A stretch of 42,345 bases of DNA from the NCBI GenBank assembly GCA_947479645.1, contig CANKAJ010000028.1, positions 1 through 42,345 on the forward strand. The letters are read 5' to 3'. The notes under the pieces are model-generated. The model had not been told where the DNA came from and made no database searches. It was given only the letters and a program-made list of their open reading frames with translations. This document shows, one piece after another, positions 1 to 8,718 of the stretch; position 1 is the first letter of the stretch, and the number at the start of each line of letters is the position of its first letter. Source of the DNA: Betaproteobacteria bacterium. Lineage in GTDB: Bacteria; Pseudomonadota; Gammaproteobacteria; Burkholderiales; SG8-39. The position numbers and the translations under genes were made by a program.

Positions 1-313
1 TCCGGCCGAACGAAACATCTGATTATGTGCGAAATGCTAAATCGTGTCAACGGGATAAGTGCCACGGCTTTAAGCCACGCCTACATCATCCCGCCAACCA
101 ATAAAGAAACTTGGGGTGTGTGGATTATATTCTGAAACGGCCGCGATTATATTCTGAAAAATGGTGGGGAAATTACTTAAAATACAATTATATATTCTAT
201 TGTAAGTACATACTTACTCAAAATATAGCTAGAAGCTTAATTCCGCAAAAGTTTTCCATTGTGTTTGATTATCCTGAATCGCACCAACTTTCAAACAAAC
301 AATCCAATCCATT
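1..313. other. Gene-free AT-rich left edge
   Basis: I see no convincing gene in the first 313 bases. From about 100 onward the base composition is clearly more AT-rich than the coding parts of the window, with runs such as TATATATTC. The short open frame across 111-500 has no family resemblance and runs antisense into the end of the molybdenum hydroxylase gene, so it is not called. The segment lies downstream of that minus-strand gene. Any partner subunit genes would have to lie beyond the window edge. Confidence 0.5.
123..160. repeat. 15-bp direct repeat in AT-rich spacer
   Basis: The string GATTATATTCTGAAA occurs at 123-137 and again at 145-159, so the two copies start 22 bases apart. It is a perfect short direct repeat in the AT-rich spacer downstream of the molybdenum hydroxylase gene. 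The 22-base period (two helical turns) is compatible with two protein-binding sites on one face of the DNA, but no function can be assigned from sequence alone. Confidence 0.5.
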
Positions 314-2629
314 TCATTTTCTTATTAGTCTCCACACCTTTTCTGCGGTAATCGGCATTTCAATATGTTTAACCCCATGCCCAGAAAGCGCATCTAGTAC
401 AGCATGCACGACCGCCGGGACCGCCCCGATGGTTCCAATCTCACCGACACCTTTGACCCCGAGCAAATTGGTCTTACAAGGCTCACTCTCATCAAAATAG
501 TTCAACATTGTTCCAAAATCTGCAGCGCGTGGCAGCGCATAGTCATTAAATGAGCCGGTAATAAGCTGGCCGGTTTCTTCGTCATAGACCGCTTGCTCCA
601 TCAATGCCTGACCCACACCTTGCGCAATCCCCCCCTGCACCTGCCCTTCCACAATCGTTCGATTGATTATCCGCCCGATATCATCAACACTGTAATGAGC
701 CGCAAGGGACACTTTTCCGGTATCAGGATCAATTTCCACCTCGCAAACCTGGGCGCCATTGGGCCATGAGGCGCCACCGGCCGTTTCAGTGGCGGACACT
801 CGGAACATACCCTCGGGTTGCTTCAGAGCCAGATCAAAAAGACTGACATCGCGGTCCGTGCCCGCGACTCTCAATACCCCGTTGCGATATTCGACATCCT
901 GAGGAGCGGCCTCCAGCAATTCTGCGGCCAGCTCCTTTGCGCGCTTCACCAATTTGCGGCCGGCTGATACCAATGCAGAGCCGCCCACAAAGGCCGAGCG
1001 GGACCCGACACTCCCATGCCCAGTGGCCTGATCAGTGTCTCCCTGCACAATGCGGATTCGTGAAATATCAACCTGCAATATCTCGGCAGCCAGCTGAGAA
1101 AAACTCGTCTCTGTTCCCTGCCCCATTGCCTGCGTTCCGGTACATACCGTCACCGATCCACCGGCATCGATCCTAATCTCGATGGACTCGGTCGGAACGG
1201 CACCGGTCCATTCGATATAAACCGCCAGGCCTCTGCCGCGAAGCAAGCCGCAGCGCCGGGAGTCCTCCTTGCGAACGGCAAACCCGTCCCAATCGGCGAA
1301 AGCCAAAACCTGCGTCATCATTTTCTCGAAATTACCGGAATCGTAGGTCTGGCCGATTGCTGTCCGGTAAGGTAGCTCAGACCGCTGCACGAAGTTGCGC
1401 CGACGCAGTTCAATCGGATCGAGGTTCATTTCCGCAGCAGCCTGCTGTACCAATCGCTCCATCAGGTAGTTGGCCTCCGGGCGACCGGCGCCACGATAGG
1501 CTCCAGTGGCCACGGTATTGGTGAGAACCGCTCGGATGTGATAATCCACCACAGGAATCTTATACACTGAGGTTTGCACTCTTGGCCCAATCAGCAACGG
1601 GATAATCAGTGTCGATCCAACAGTTTCGGCACCGATATTGCCCAACGATTGCATACGCAAGGCCAGGAAACTGCCATCACGATCCAGTGCAAGTTGGGCC
1701 TTGAAATGCTGGTCACGTCCCATATGCGCCGCCAGAAACTCTTCACTGCGATCTGCCCTCCAGCGCACTGGCCGCCCGAGCTTGCTCGCCGCATAGCAAA
1801 CCAGAACATCTTCTGGCGAGAGCCCGGTTTTCATTCCAAAACCGCCGCCAATGTCACCAATAACCACGCGAAAATCTTCCGGACTGCGCTTGAATACGTC
1901 AGCCAGTAACTGGCGTGCGCCCGTGGGGGTCTGACTTTGCGTATAGAGCGTGGTGCGTTCCCCCTGCCACGATCCGATCGCGCAACGCGGCTCGATGGCA
2001 TTGATGATCAGACGCTGGTTGTATAACTCAATTTCAGTCACATGCGCGGCCTGCCCGAATGCTGCATTGACCGCAACGGCATCACCTAAATGTACTTCGG
2101 CGGCAATATTGCCCGCCGCATCGGTCCACAGCAGCGGCGCATCTGCCTCGACGGCGCGTTTTGCATTGACGACTGCCGGAAGTGGCTCATATTCAATGAC
2201 CACACGTTCCGCCGCGTCCTGAGCCTGCGCCCGGGTCTGCGCAACTACAGCAACAATTGATTGGCCTACATGAAAAACCATGCTGTCTGCCAACGGGTAA
2301 CGTGGTGGAACCACCATGGGTGTTCCATCGGCGCGCTTGAACATCATTGGCACCGGAATCACTCCTACGCCGTCCGCTTTCAATGCTTGCATCGACCATG
2401 CCGCAATGACACCAGGAGAGCGCAGCGCCGGTGAAACATCAATGGACACTATGCGTGCATGGGCATGGGGGGAACGTACCACCACAAGCGACGCTTCATT
2501 CTCGAAAAATCGGTCGTCACTAAACAGCCCGACACCGGTCAAAAAGCGATCATCCTCAAGACGTTTCTGTGAGCGTGAAGACCCGAAGTGGGCAGACTCA
2601 GGATCAAACTGCTGAATGGGTGCGTTCAT
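314..2629 (-). CDS. Molybdenum hydroxylase large subunit (CoxL/xanthine dehydrogenase family)
   Basis: Molybdopterin-binding catalytic subunit of a xanthine oxidase/aldehyde oxidase/CO dehydrogenase-type hydroxylase, about 771 residues, the usual length for a CoxL-like large subunit. Visible signatures are RLEDDRFLTG near the N-terminus, the IGGGFGMK cofactor loop, AYRGAGRPEA (the form II-type active-site loop, not the AYXCSFR loop of true CO dehydrogenase) and the C-terminal GVGEIGTIGA carrying the base-catalyst glutamate. The start at 2629 is preferred over an upstream ATG because AGGA precedes it by a good spacing and the family consensus begins here. The substrate is unknown. Medium (FAD) and small (2Fe-2S) subunit genes are not adjacent inside the window. 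It is transcribed divergently from the FAH-family gene, and a shared pathway is possible but unproven. Confidence 0.9.
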   Translation of the reverse strand: MNAPIQQFDPESAHFGSSRSQKRLEDDRFLTGVGLFSDDRFFENEASLVVVRSPHAHARIVSIDVSPALRSPGVIAAWSMQALKADGVGVIPVPMMFKRADGTPMVVPPRYPLADSMVFHVGQSIVAVVAQTRAQAQDAAERVVIEYEPLPAVVNAKRAVEADAPLLWTDAAGNIAAEVHLGDAVAVNAAFGQAAHVTEIELYNQRLIINAIEPRCAIGSWQGERTTLYTQSQTPTGARQLLADVFKRSPEDFRVVIGDIGGGFGMKTGLSPEDVLVCYAASKLGRPVRWRADRSEEFLAAHMGRDQHFKAQLALDRDGSFLALRMQSLGNIGAETVGSTLIIPLLIGPRVQTSVYKIPVVDYHIRAVLTNTVATGAYRGAGRPEANYLMERLVQQAAAEMNLDPIELRRRNFVQRSELPYRTAIGQTYDSGNFEKMMTQVLAFADWDGFAVRKEDSRRCGLLRGRGLAVYIEWTGAVPTESIEIRIDAGGSVTVCTGTQAMGQGTETSFSQLAAEILQVDISRIRIVQGDTDQATGHGSVGSRSAFVGGSALVSAGRKLVKRAKELAAELLEAAPQDVEYRNGVLRVAGTDRDVSLFDLALKQPEGMFRVSATETAGGASWPNGAQVCEVEIDPDTGKVSLAAHYSVDDIGRIINRTIVEGQVQGGIAQGVGQALMEQAVYDEETGQLITGSFNDYALPRAADFGTMLNYFDESEPCKTNLLGVKGVGEIGTIGAVPAVVHAVLDALSGHGVKHIEMPITAEKVWRLIRK

Positions 2630-2766
2630 GGAATTTACGTTTCCTGGATTCATTCTGCTGCAAAAGCCGCTGGCCAGGCAAAATAGTACCAAAGCATCCG
2701 ACCGGTTAGACGCTGGTGACAGCACGGACGCGCTAAAATGCGGCCTTTTCTGCGGTACTTGTCTCC

Positions 2767-3789
2767 ATGAAGCTTGCCTCCATCAAGAATGATACTCGCG
2801 ACGGCGCGCTCGCCGTTGTGTCACGGGATCTGAAACATGCGCAGATCGTATACGATATCGCGCCAACGCTACAGGCTGCGCTGGATGACTGGAATTACAT
2901 CGCCCCGCAACTGCAAAGCCGATATGAGGAATTGAATCGGCAACCCGGATCCAAGGCATTCGAATTCATTCCGGAGCATTGCATGGCACCACTTCCTCGC
3001 GCCTACCAGTGGCTGGATGCCAGCGCATACCTGCCCCATGTCGAGCTGCTGCGCCAGGCCCGTGGCGCAGCCCTGGCCTCTGAAAGCAAACGTGATCCCC
3101 TGATGTATCAGGGAAACTCGGATTACTTTATCGGCGCCTGCGACCCTATCGAAGCAGCCAGCGTGGACTGGGGCATCGACCTTGAAGCAGAGATCGCAGT
3201 GATCCTGGGAGACGTACCCGCTGGCATGAAATATGAAAAGGCAGGTGAAGCGATACGGCTGCTTGCGCTGGTCAATGACATCTCGTTGCGCAACCTGATA
3301 CCTCCGGAACTGGCCAAGGGCTTCGGCTTTGTGCAGAGCAAGGCGGCAACTGCATTTTCACCTGTTGCCGTAACACCGGACGAGTTGGCTTCCGCATGGG
3401 ACGGCAAACGGGTATTGCGTCCCATTAGTGTCCAGGTTAATGGCACACGCCTGGGCGAACCGGATTGCGGCCTGGACATGCAATTTGATTTTCCCCACCT
3501 GATCGCCCATGCCGCCAAGACACGTCATCTTGGATCGGGAGCCGTCCTCGGATCCGGAACAGTCTCCAACGCAGGGCACACTGCCGGATACGCATGCATT
3601 GCCGAACTGCGCGCTATCGATACCCTGAATGAACGTGAACCGACCCCCTATCTCCAGTTCGGCGACCGGATACGCATTGAGATGCACGATGCAGGAGGCC
3701 ATTCCATCTTTGGCGCGATCGAGCAAGTGGTGGTCCAGCATCCCGTGCCAAGAAAGGCGGTTGACGTTTTGGAACCCGAGGCCGAATGA
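2767..3789 (+). CDS. Fumarylacetoacetate hydrolase (FAH) family protein
   Basis: A 340-residue FAH-superfamily enzyme. These cytoplasmic proteins hydrolyse C-C bonds, or hydrate or decarboxylate 2-oxo acids, in aromatic degradation. The N-terminal part (to about residue 85) resembles the accessory N-domain of proteobacterial FAH proteins. The catalytic domain shows the metal triad as E140 and E142 in DWGIDLEAEIAVI and D171 in LVNDIS, then QSKAATAFSP and GSGAVLGSGTVSNAG. The ATG at 2767 follows the TAAAAT-containing spacer shared with the divergent Mo-hydroxylase gene 137 bp away. The substrate cannot be read from sequence. Possibilities are fumarylpyruvate, acylpyruvate or a meta-cleavage product. 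Confidence 0.9.
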   Translation: MKLASIKNDTRDGALAVVSRDLKHAQIVYDIAPTLQAALDDWNYIAPQLQSRYEELNRQPGSKAFEFIPEHCMAPLPRAYQWLDASAYLPHVELLRQARGAALASESKRDPLMYQGNSDYFIGACDPIEAASVDWGIDLEAEIAVILGDVPAGMKYEKAGEAIRLLALVNDISLRNLIPPELAKGFGFVQSKAATAFSPVAVTPDELASAWDGKRVLRPISVQVNGTRLGEPDCGLDMQFDFPHLIAHAAKTRHLGSGAVLGSGTVSNAGHTAGYACIAELRAIDTLNEREPTPYLQFGDRIRIEMHDAGGHSIFGAIEQVVVQHPVPRKAVDVLEPEAE

Positions 3790-3862
3790 TATTCGGGCAA
3801 TAGTTCCGTTCACGATCGGATTTAAATTTACCGTGGCCCCGGTGCGCCGCTAAACTGCGGAA

Positions 3863-4936
3863 ATGCTGCGTACACTTTTCCGCAATTTTTTCCCGCACGA
3901 GCAATCGCCGGAATCCACTGAATCGGCGATAGCCCGGTCACGGCAATTGCTGGAAGTAAATCAGCCTGAGCAGGCGATTCTTGCCCTTGACCCGATACTG
4001 GCACGCGATGCGAACCATGCCGAAGGACGGTTTCTGCGAGGCACAGCCAGACTCGAATTGCAGCGTGCCGACGAAGCAATGGACGACCTGCAGCGCGCGG
4101 CCATCCTGGCTCCCAGGGAACCCAAGTATCTTTATAACCTCGCGCTGGCGCATTGGACTCTGGGAGACATGATCAAGGCCAGGGAACTGTGCCACACCAT
4201 CTCCGGCATGGCTGATTTCCGGCCCGCGCACGTCCTGCTTTCAAACATGCATCTTCGTGGAGAGTTCTACCTGGCAGTTATGCAGCGAATACATGCATAC
4301 CTGAAACCGGCTACCTACGTCGAAATCGGGGTTTTCCGTGGAGAATCTCTGCAAATCGTCAGGCCTGAAACCATGGTCATTGGCGTAGATCCAGCGCCCC
4401 AACTGGAAAAACCGGCCGGCTCCAATCAGCGCATTTTTGAAGAAACCAGCGACGATTTTTTCGCCCATCATGACGTCATTTCAGAATTGGGCAACAGGCG
4501 TATTGAACTTGCATTTATTGATGGCATGCACCAGTTCGACTTCGCGCTGCGCGATTTCATCAATCTTGAGCGCCTGAGCAATCCAGGTTCGGTCATCCTG
4601 GTGCATGACTGCTTTCCCGTCGATTACCACACGTCCCAGCGCCAGCGGTCCACCTGCTTCTGGAGTGGCGACACCTGGCGATTGATCCTGATCTTGCGAA
4701 AGTACCGGCCTGACCTGGCAGTGCACACCATTACCGCACCGCCTACGGGACTGGGAATGATCTTCAACCTTGATCCGTCATCACGGGTCCTGTCGGACAA
4801 TATCGACACCATCATCGCCGAGTATCTGGCCGTGGATTACACACGAGTCGACGAGCGCAAGGATGAAATGCTGAATACCTGCACGAATGAGTGGGCGGTC
4901 ATTCGCGCGCTGCTGGATGGGCGCACGCCGAATTAG
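3863..4936 (+). CDS. TPR-containing class I SAM-dependent methyltransferase
   Basis: A 357-residue protein in two parts. Residues about 22-118 form tetratricopeptide-like helix pairs (QPEQAILALDPILARDANHAEGR, then EAMDDLQRAAILAPREPKYLYNLALAHW). Residues about 148 onward form a Rossmann methyltransferase domain: TYVEIGVFRGES is motif I, VIGVDPAP supplies the acidic loop after strand 2, AFIDGMHQFD is a motif seen in the Methyltransf_24 group, and ILVHDCFPVD follows strand 5. The TPR part may bind a protein or carrier partner. The methyl acceptor is unknown. It lies 73 bp after the FAH-family gene on the same strand. The RBS is weak, and convergent phaZ ends 26 bp downstream. Confidence 0.8.
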   Translation: MLRTLFRNFFPHEQSPESTESAIARSRQLLEVNQPEQAILALDPILARDANHAEGRFLRGTARLELQRADEAMDDLQRAAILAPREPKYLYNLALAHWTLGDMIKARELCHTISGMADFRPAHVLLSNMHLRGEFYLAVMQRIHAYLKPATYVEIGVFRGESLQIVRPETMVIGVDPAPQLEKPAGSNQRIFEETSDDFFAHHDVISELGNRRIELAFIDGMHQFDFALRDFINLERLSNPGSVILVHDCFPVDYHTSQRQRSTCFWSGDTWRLILILRKYRPDLAVHTITAPPTGLGMIFNLDPSSRVLSDNIDTIIAEYLAVDYTRVDERKDEMLNTCTNEWAVIRALLDGRTPN

Positions 4937-4962
4937 CGCGACATGCCCATGATTCATCGGGG

Positions 4963-6189
4963 TCAGGCGTGCTTGCGGATGAAATCCCGAATGCGCGGAT
5001 AGACCACGTCACGCCAGCGCCGTCCACTGAAAATTCCATAGTGCCCTGCTCCTGGCACCTCAAAGTGCTCTTGCTTCCTTTTCGGTATGCCCGTGCACAA
5101 ATCGTGCGCCGCGGCTGTCTGTCCATTGCCTGAGATATCGTCGAGTTCTCCCTCAATGGTGAGCAACGCGGTCTTGGCAATATCCGCAGGCCGCACCAAC
5201 TCATCACGCACGAAGAAGCGGCCCTGGGGCAGTTGAAACTCCTGAAAGACCCGCTTGATGGTATCGAGGTAGTACTCCGCAGGCATATCGAGTACGGCAT
5301 TGTATTCGTCATAAAAACGACGATGCTCGGCCGCCGACGCATCGTCGCCCTGCAACAGGTGATTGTAAAAATCCCAATGGGCGTTGGCGTGCCGGGAAGG
5401 ATTCATCGCGACAAATCCCATATGTTGCATAAACCCTGGATAAACACGCCGCATATATCCTGGATACTTCATTGGCACACGCTGTATCACCGTTTGTTCG
5501 AACCAGGAATACGGTTTTTCCAGGGCAAGGTTATTGACTGCGGTTGGACTCCTGCGCGCATCAATGGGGCCACCCATCATGACCATGGCCCTTGGTTTGA
5601 CAACTTCATCAGCACTTGCCATCAACGACACTGCGGCCAGGACCGGCACGGTAGGCTGGCAGACGGAAATGACATTTATATCCGGACCAAGCGTGCGAAT
5701 GAATTCCCGGATGTAGTCCACATAGTCGTCCAGGTGGAATGATCCTGCCGACAGCGGCACCAGCCGAGCATCCACCCAGTCGGTGATGTAAATCTCATGC
5801 TCTGGCAGCATGACTCGTACCGTATCGCGCAATAAGGTGGCATGGTGCCCCGATAACGGAGCGACGAGCAACACCTTGGGATCGCGCTTGCGCCTCGGTG
5901 ACAGTGCGCGCTCAAAATGCAGTAGTTTGCAGAAGGGCTTGTCCACCACCACCGCTTCTTTTACAGCCACCGTCCGTCCGCCAACCACTGTTTCACTCAA
6001 ACCAAACCCTGGCTTTGTGTAGCGTTGGGTCAGACGGAACAACAACTCCGCGCTTGCGGCAATGCGACGGCTGGCAGGATGATAGGACAGTACACTGAAC
6101 GGGCTGGTCAGCAAATCCAGGCTACTCTTTGCAAAATAATTCCACGGCTGCAAGGCAGCGTGCTGAATCTCATGCAGGTTGTAGAGCAC
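4963..6189 (-). CDS. phaZ: Intracellular polyhydroxyalkanoate depolymerase PhaZ
   Basis: Cytoplasmic, granule-associated enzyme that mobilises stored poly-3-hydroxybutyrate. The 408 residues match the usual length (about 400-420) of the PhaZ1/PhaZ2 type of betaproteobacteria. The N-terminus MLYNLHEIQHAALQPWNYFA is typical. The nucleophile is a cysteine rather than serine (C177 in SVCQPTVP, equivalent to the known active-site Cys of the Ralstonia enzyme), with Asp350/351 in IEGELDD and His383 in PGAGHYGIF completing an alpha/beta-hydrolase triad. The upstream region carries a perfect TTGTGC-GGC-GCACAA palindrome that may be an operator. There is no signal peptide, consistent with an intracellular enzyme. 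Confidence 0.95.
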   Translation of the reverse strand: MLYNLHEIQHAALQPWNYFAKSSLDLLTSPFSVLSYHPASRRIAASAELLFRLTQRYTKPGFGLSETVVGGRTVAVKEAVVVDKPFCKLLHFERALSPRRKRDPKVLLVAPLSGHHATLLRDTVRVMLPEHEIYITDWVDARLVPLSAGSFHLDDYVDYIREFIRTLGPDINVISVCQPTVPVLAAVSLMASADEVVKPRAMVMMGGPIDARRSPTAVNNLALEKPYSWFEQTVIQRVPMKYPGYMRRVYPGFMQHMGFVAMNPSRHANAHWDFYNHLLQGDDASAAEHRRFYDEYNAVLDMPAEYYLDTIKRVFQEFQLPQGRFFVRDELVRPADIAKTALLTIEGELDDISGNGQTAAAHDLCTGIPKRKQEHFEVPGAGHYGIFSGRRWRDVVYPRIRDFIRKHA

Positions 6190-6241
6190 TGTTTCTCCTG
6201 ACTGACAATCGGGAATGCCGTTATCTTAGAGGAATGATCGT

Positions 6242-6256
6242 TTGTGCGGCGCACAA
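6242..6256. promoter_or_regulatory. Perfect palindrome upstream of phaZ (operator candidate)
   Basis: TTGTGC-GGC-GCACAA is a perfect 6-bp inverted repeat with a 3-bp centre. It lies 53 bp before the phaZ start and about 29 bp before a rightward TATAAT box. The position suits a regulator of phaZ, of the rightward transcript, or of both. A PHB-responsive repressor of PhaR type is an attractive guess because related TGC/GCA-rich sites occur in PHA gene control regions, but this is inference only. Confidence 0.45.
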
Positions 6257-6284
6257 TAGCACAAGTGCAGGATTCGGTTTGGGT

Positions 6285-6290
6285 TATAAT
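6285..6290 (+). promoter_or_regulatory. Consensus -10 box (TATAAT) of a possible rightward promoter
   Basis: A perfect TATAAT lies in GGGTTATAATTTTC. A start about 6 bases downstream, near 6297, would give a leader of roughly 240 bases with several perfect hairpins before the response-regulator gene. No good TTGACA-like -35 is present at 16-18 bp spacing, and there is no extended -10 TG, so an activator would be needed or the match is fortuitous. Confidence 0.35.
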
Positions 6291-6339
6291 TTTCTTGGAT
6301 TGAGCGTACTTCAGTGTGGAATGAGCTGAACAAGGCTAT

Positions 6340-6525
6340 CCGACGTAAACTCATGACGTCGGTACCGGTGACGATGGTTTAATTCGGGCGATGCTGGTAG
6401 CCTGAGGCTACTCATTGTTGCCATGAACTCTGGCTCATGGCAATGCGAGTGGAGAGTCACCTCGCGCGCGCCCAACATCAGGGGCCATTACTGTAATTCG
6501 GTTATGGCACTAACAGTGCATTTTT
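6340..6525 (+). ncRNA. Hairpin-rich leader or small RNA candidate
   Basis: This 334-bp gap between phaZ and the response-regulator gene has no protein gene but several perfect hairpins: CCGACGT/ACGTCGG (6340-6346 with 6356-6362), GTAGCC/GGCTAC (6397-6402 with 6406-6411), TTGCCATGA/TCATGGCAA (6418-6426 with 6435-6443), and GCACT/AGTGC (6507-6511 with 6515-6519). The last is followed by ATTTTT and so resembles a weak intrinsic terminator. Read from the TATAAT at 6285, this gives either a free RNA of about 230 nt or a structured 5-prime leader of the downstream gene. The final hairpin also fits GG-N10-GC of a sigma-54 promoter. I recognise no known RNA family here. Confidence 0.4.
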
Positions 6526-6538
6526 GGCAGACACGGCA

Positions 6539-6937
6539 ATGGCGCGCATCCTGATCATCGACGACGACGTAATGCTGCTGGACTTGTTGCAACTGCATTT
6601 GTCCGGTCGGGGAATTTCGGTAGAAGTGGCAGAAGACGCTGCGGTCGCATTGCGTAATATCATCGCCAGCCCGCCCGATCTGATCCTGCTGGATCTGGGC
6701 CTGCCTTATTTCGATGGAATGGAAGTGCTCAAGGCCATCAAGGGGGATCCGTCAACGCAGCAAATTCCCGTGATCGTTCTCACCGGACACGACAGCGAAG
6801 ACGAATATGTGCGCGCAAAGAATATCGGGGCAGCTGCCTACTTGAACAAACCCGTGGAACGCACCCAGCTGATCAACGAAATCTTTTCCCGACTGGCAAA
6901 GCAGATCGCGGCAGGCACGACCACACCCAAAATCTAA
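6539..6937 (+). CDS. Single-domain response regulator (CheY-like receiver)
   Basis: A stand-alone receiver domain of 132 residues from the ATG at 6539. The acidic pocket is D8-D9-D10 in ILIIDDDVM, the phospho-acceptor is D52 in LILLDLGLP, followed by T82 in VIVLTGH and K104 in YLNKPVE, so all residues needed for phosphorylation and switching are present. There is no output domain, so it should act by protein-protein contact, as a phospho-relay, or on a diguanylate cyclase or chemotaxis-type partner. No histidine kinase is nearby, so it is an orphan. A TTG at 6524 in the same frame would add five residues. Neither start has a strong RBS. The gene follows the hairpin-rich region. Confidence 0.9.
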   Translation: MARILIIDDDVMLLDLLQLHLSGRGISVEVAEDAAVALRNIIASPPDLILLDLGLPYFDGMEVLKAIKGDPSTQQIPVIVLTGHDSEDEYVRAKNIGAAAYLNKPVERTQLINEIFSRLAKQIAAGTTTPKI

Positions 6938-6954
6938 CCTGCACGATGAACTGG

Positions 6955-8619
6955 TTATGACGCTCCGTCGCGCAACGCGCGGCGAAGGATTTTTCCGACA
7001 TTGGTCTTGGGCAACTCGGTTCGGAATTCGATGTATTTGGGACGCTTATAGCCGGTCAGCTGGTCATGGCAATATTGGCGTAGCGCTTCCTCGGTCAGCG
7101 CCGGATCCTTCCTCACCACAAACAGTTTCACCACCTCGCCTGAATGGGCATCGGGAACACCGATCGCGGCGCACTCAAGTACTCCCGGGTGCATCGCCAC
7201 CACCGCCTCCACTTCGTTCGGATAAACATTGAAGCCGGATACCTTGAACATGTCTTTCTTGCGATCAACCATGCGTATGTAGCCCTGTTCATCCATGACA
7301 CCAAGGTCACCGCTCATGAAAAACCCGTCGGCAGTCATGGTCCTGGCCGTTTCATCCGGGCGATTCCAGTAGCCGGCCATCACCTGTGGCCCTCTGATGC
7401 AGATTTCACCCGCCTGTCCCAAAGCAACCTCCTTGCCATCGTCACCCCTGATGGAAATTTCGGTAGAAGGCACCGGAAGTCCAATGGCACCGTTGAAGGC
7501 CTTCATATCAAGCGGATTGACCGTCGCGGCTGGAGAGGTTTCCGACAATCCGTAGGCCTCAACCAGAGTGCAGCCGGTCACCTCCTTCCAGCGATCGGCC
7601 ACAGCCTTCTGTACCGCCATGCCACCGCCCAGCGTTACCCGCAGCGCTGAAAAATCCAGTTTGCTGAAATCGGGATGATTGAGCAGTGCATTGAACAGCG
7701 TATTGATGCCAGTGAACATGGTGAAGCGATGCTTGCGCAACGCCCTGACGAAAGCGGAAAAATCACGCGGATTCGTAATGAGCACATTGAGGCCGCCCAC
7801 TTTCAGCATCAGCAGACAATTCGCGGTCAGCGAAAAGATGTGGTAAAGCGGCAGCGCCGTGATCATGATCTGGCTATTACCTTCACCAACAAACGGTTTC
7901 ACCCATGCGGCGGCCTGCTCCACATTGGCGAGGATATTGCGATGAAGCAGCGTCGCCCCCTTGGACACACCGGTGGTTCCCCCCGTGTACTGCAGGAACG
8001 CGATATCTTCCAGGTTTGTTTCCACTGGCCTCAATGCCATTGCGCTGCCCTTCTCCATCACCGCATTGAAGCGCAGGGCACCCTCGATATTCCAGGCCGG
8101 TACAATTCTTTTGATGTGGCGCAGGACAACGTTGATTACCGCGCCCTTGAATCCGAGCAAGTCACCGAGCGCCGCGACAACAACCTGCTTTAACGCAGTT
8201 CCCTGGTGCACTTCCTGCACAACATGTGCAAAATTCTCCAGTACCACGATCACTTCGGCACCGGAGTCCTTCAATTGGTGATCCAGCTCCCGCGGTGTAT
8301 ACATCGGATTGACGTTCACCACCGTATAACCGGCCCGCAGGATGCCGAAGATGCAGATTGGAAACTGCAGGCAATTGGGCATCATCAGTGCCACGCGAGT
8401 GCCCTTGGCCAAACCCAGAGACTGCAGCCAGGCGGCAAAACTGCGCGACTGCCGCTCCAGTTCCGCGAAGCTCAGCACACGGCCCATATTGACATAGGAG
8501 GGCTTGTCGCCAAACTGCGCGCAACTTTGCTCGAACAAATCTCCAACTGATTGATACTGATGCCAGTCAATTTCGGCAGGTACGCCTGGGGGATAACTCT
8601 TCAGCCAGATCTTGTCCAT
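6955..8619 (-). CDS. fadD: Long-chain fatty acid--CoA ligase (FadD-type)
   Basis: Acyl-CoA synthetase that activates fatty acids with ATP and CoA ahead of beta-oxidation. The protein has 554 residues from the ATG at 8619, and this start follows AAGGAG by 7 nt. An immediately adjacent upstream ATG at 8622 is also possible. The family signature YTGGTTGVSKGA is at 211-222, the motif EAYGLSETSPA follows in the middle, and GWFxxGDLG-type and KVSGFNVYPNEVE sequences mark the hinge and C-terminal lid. The opening MDKIWLKSYPPGVPAEID is typical of proteobacterial FadD. It is the last gene of a minus-strand run with an MFS transporter, an enoyl-CoA hydratase and a PaaY-like gene, consistent with uptake and degradation of an acyl substrate. 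Confidence 0.93.
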   Translation of the reverse strand: MDKIWLKSYPPGVPAEIDWHQYQSVGDLFEQSCAQFGDKPSYVNMGRVLSFAELERQSRSFAAWLQSLGLAKGTRVALMMPNCLQFPICIFGILRAGYTVVNVNPMYTPRELDHQLKDSGAEVIVVLENFAHVVQEVHQGTALKQVVVAALGDLLGFKGAVINVVLRHIKRIVPAWNIEGALRFNAVMEKGSAMALRPVETNLEDIAFLQYTGGTTGVSKGATLLHRNILANVEQAAAWVKPFVGEGNSQIMITALPLYHIFSLTANCLLMLKVGGLNVLITNPRDFSAFVRALRKHRFTMFTGINTLFNALLNHPDFSKLDFSALRVTLGGGMAVQKAVADRWKEVTGCTLVEAYGLSETSPAATVNPLDMKAFNGAIGLPVPSTEISIRGDDGKEVALGQAGEICIRGPQVMAGYWNRPDETARTMTADGFFMSGDLGVMDEQGYIRMVDRKKDMFKVSGFNVYPNEVEAVVAMHPGVLECAAIGVPDAHSGEVVKLFVVRKDPALTEEALRQYCHDQLTGYKRPKYIEFRTELPKTNVGKILRRALRDGAS

Positions 8620-8718
8620 CATCCTGCTCCTTGGCTCAGTTTTGTTGCTCAGTTTTATAGCACTGTTTGGATGCACTAATCCGGACGATATGAAGACCAT
8701 TATCCCTGAATCCCGCCA

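Noticed and set aside
111..500. A 129-codon plus-strand ORF at the left edge
   Set aside because: It has no RBS, no family resemblance, and its second half is antisense to the end of the Mo-hydroxylase gene.
6505..6520. Sigma-54 promoter as a firm call
   Set aside because: GG-N10-GC is satisfied, but the -12 element is GTGC instead of TTGC and the site is also a hairpin with a T tail. It would leave an 8-nt leader without an RBS. Kept only as an alternative in the findings.
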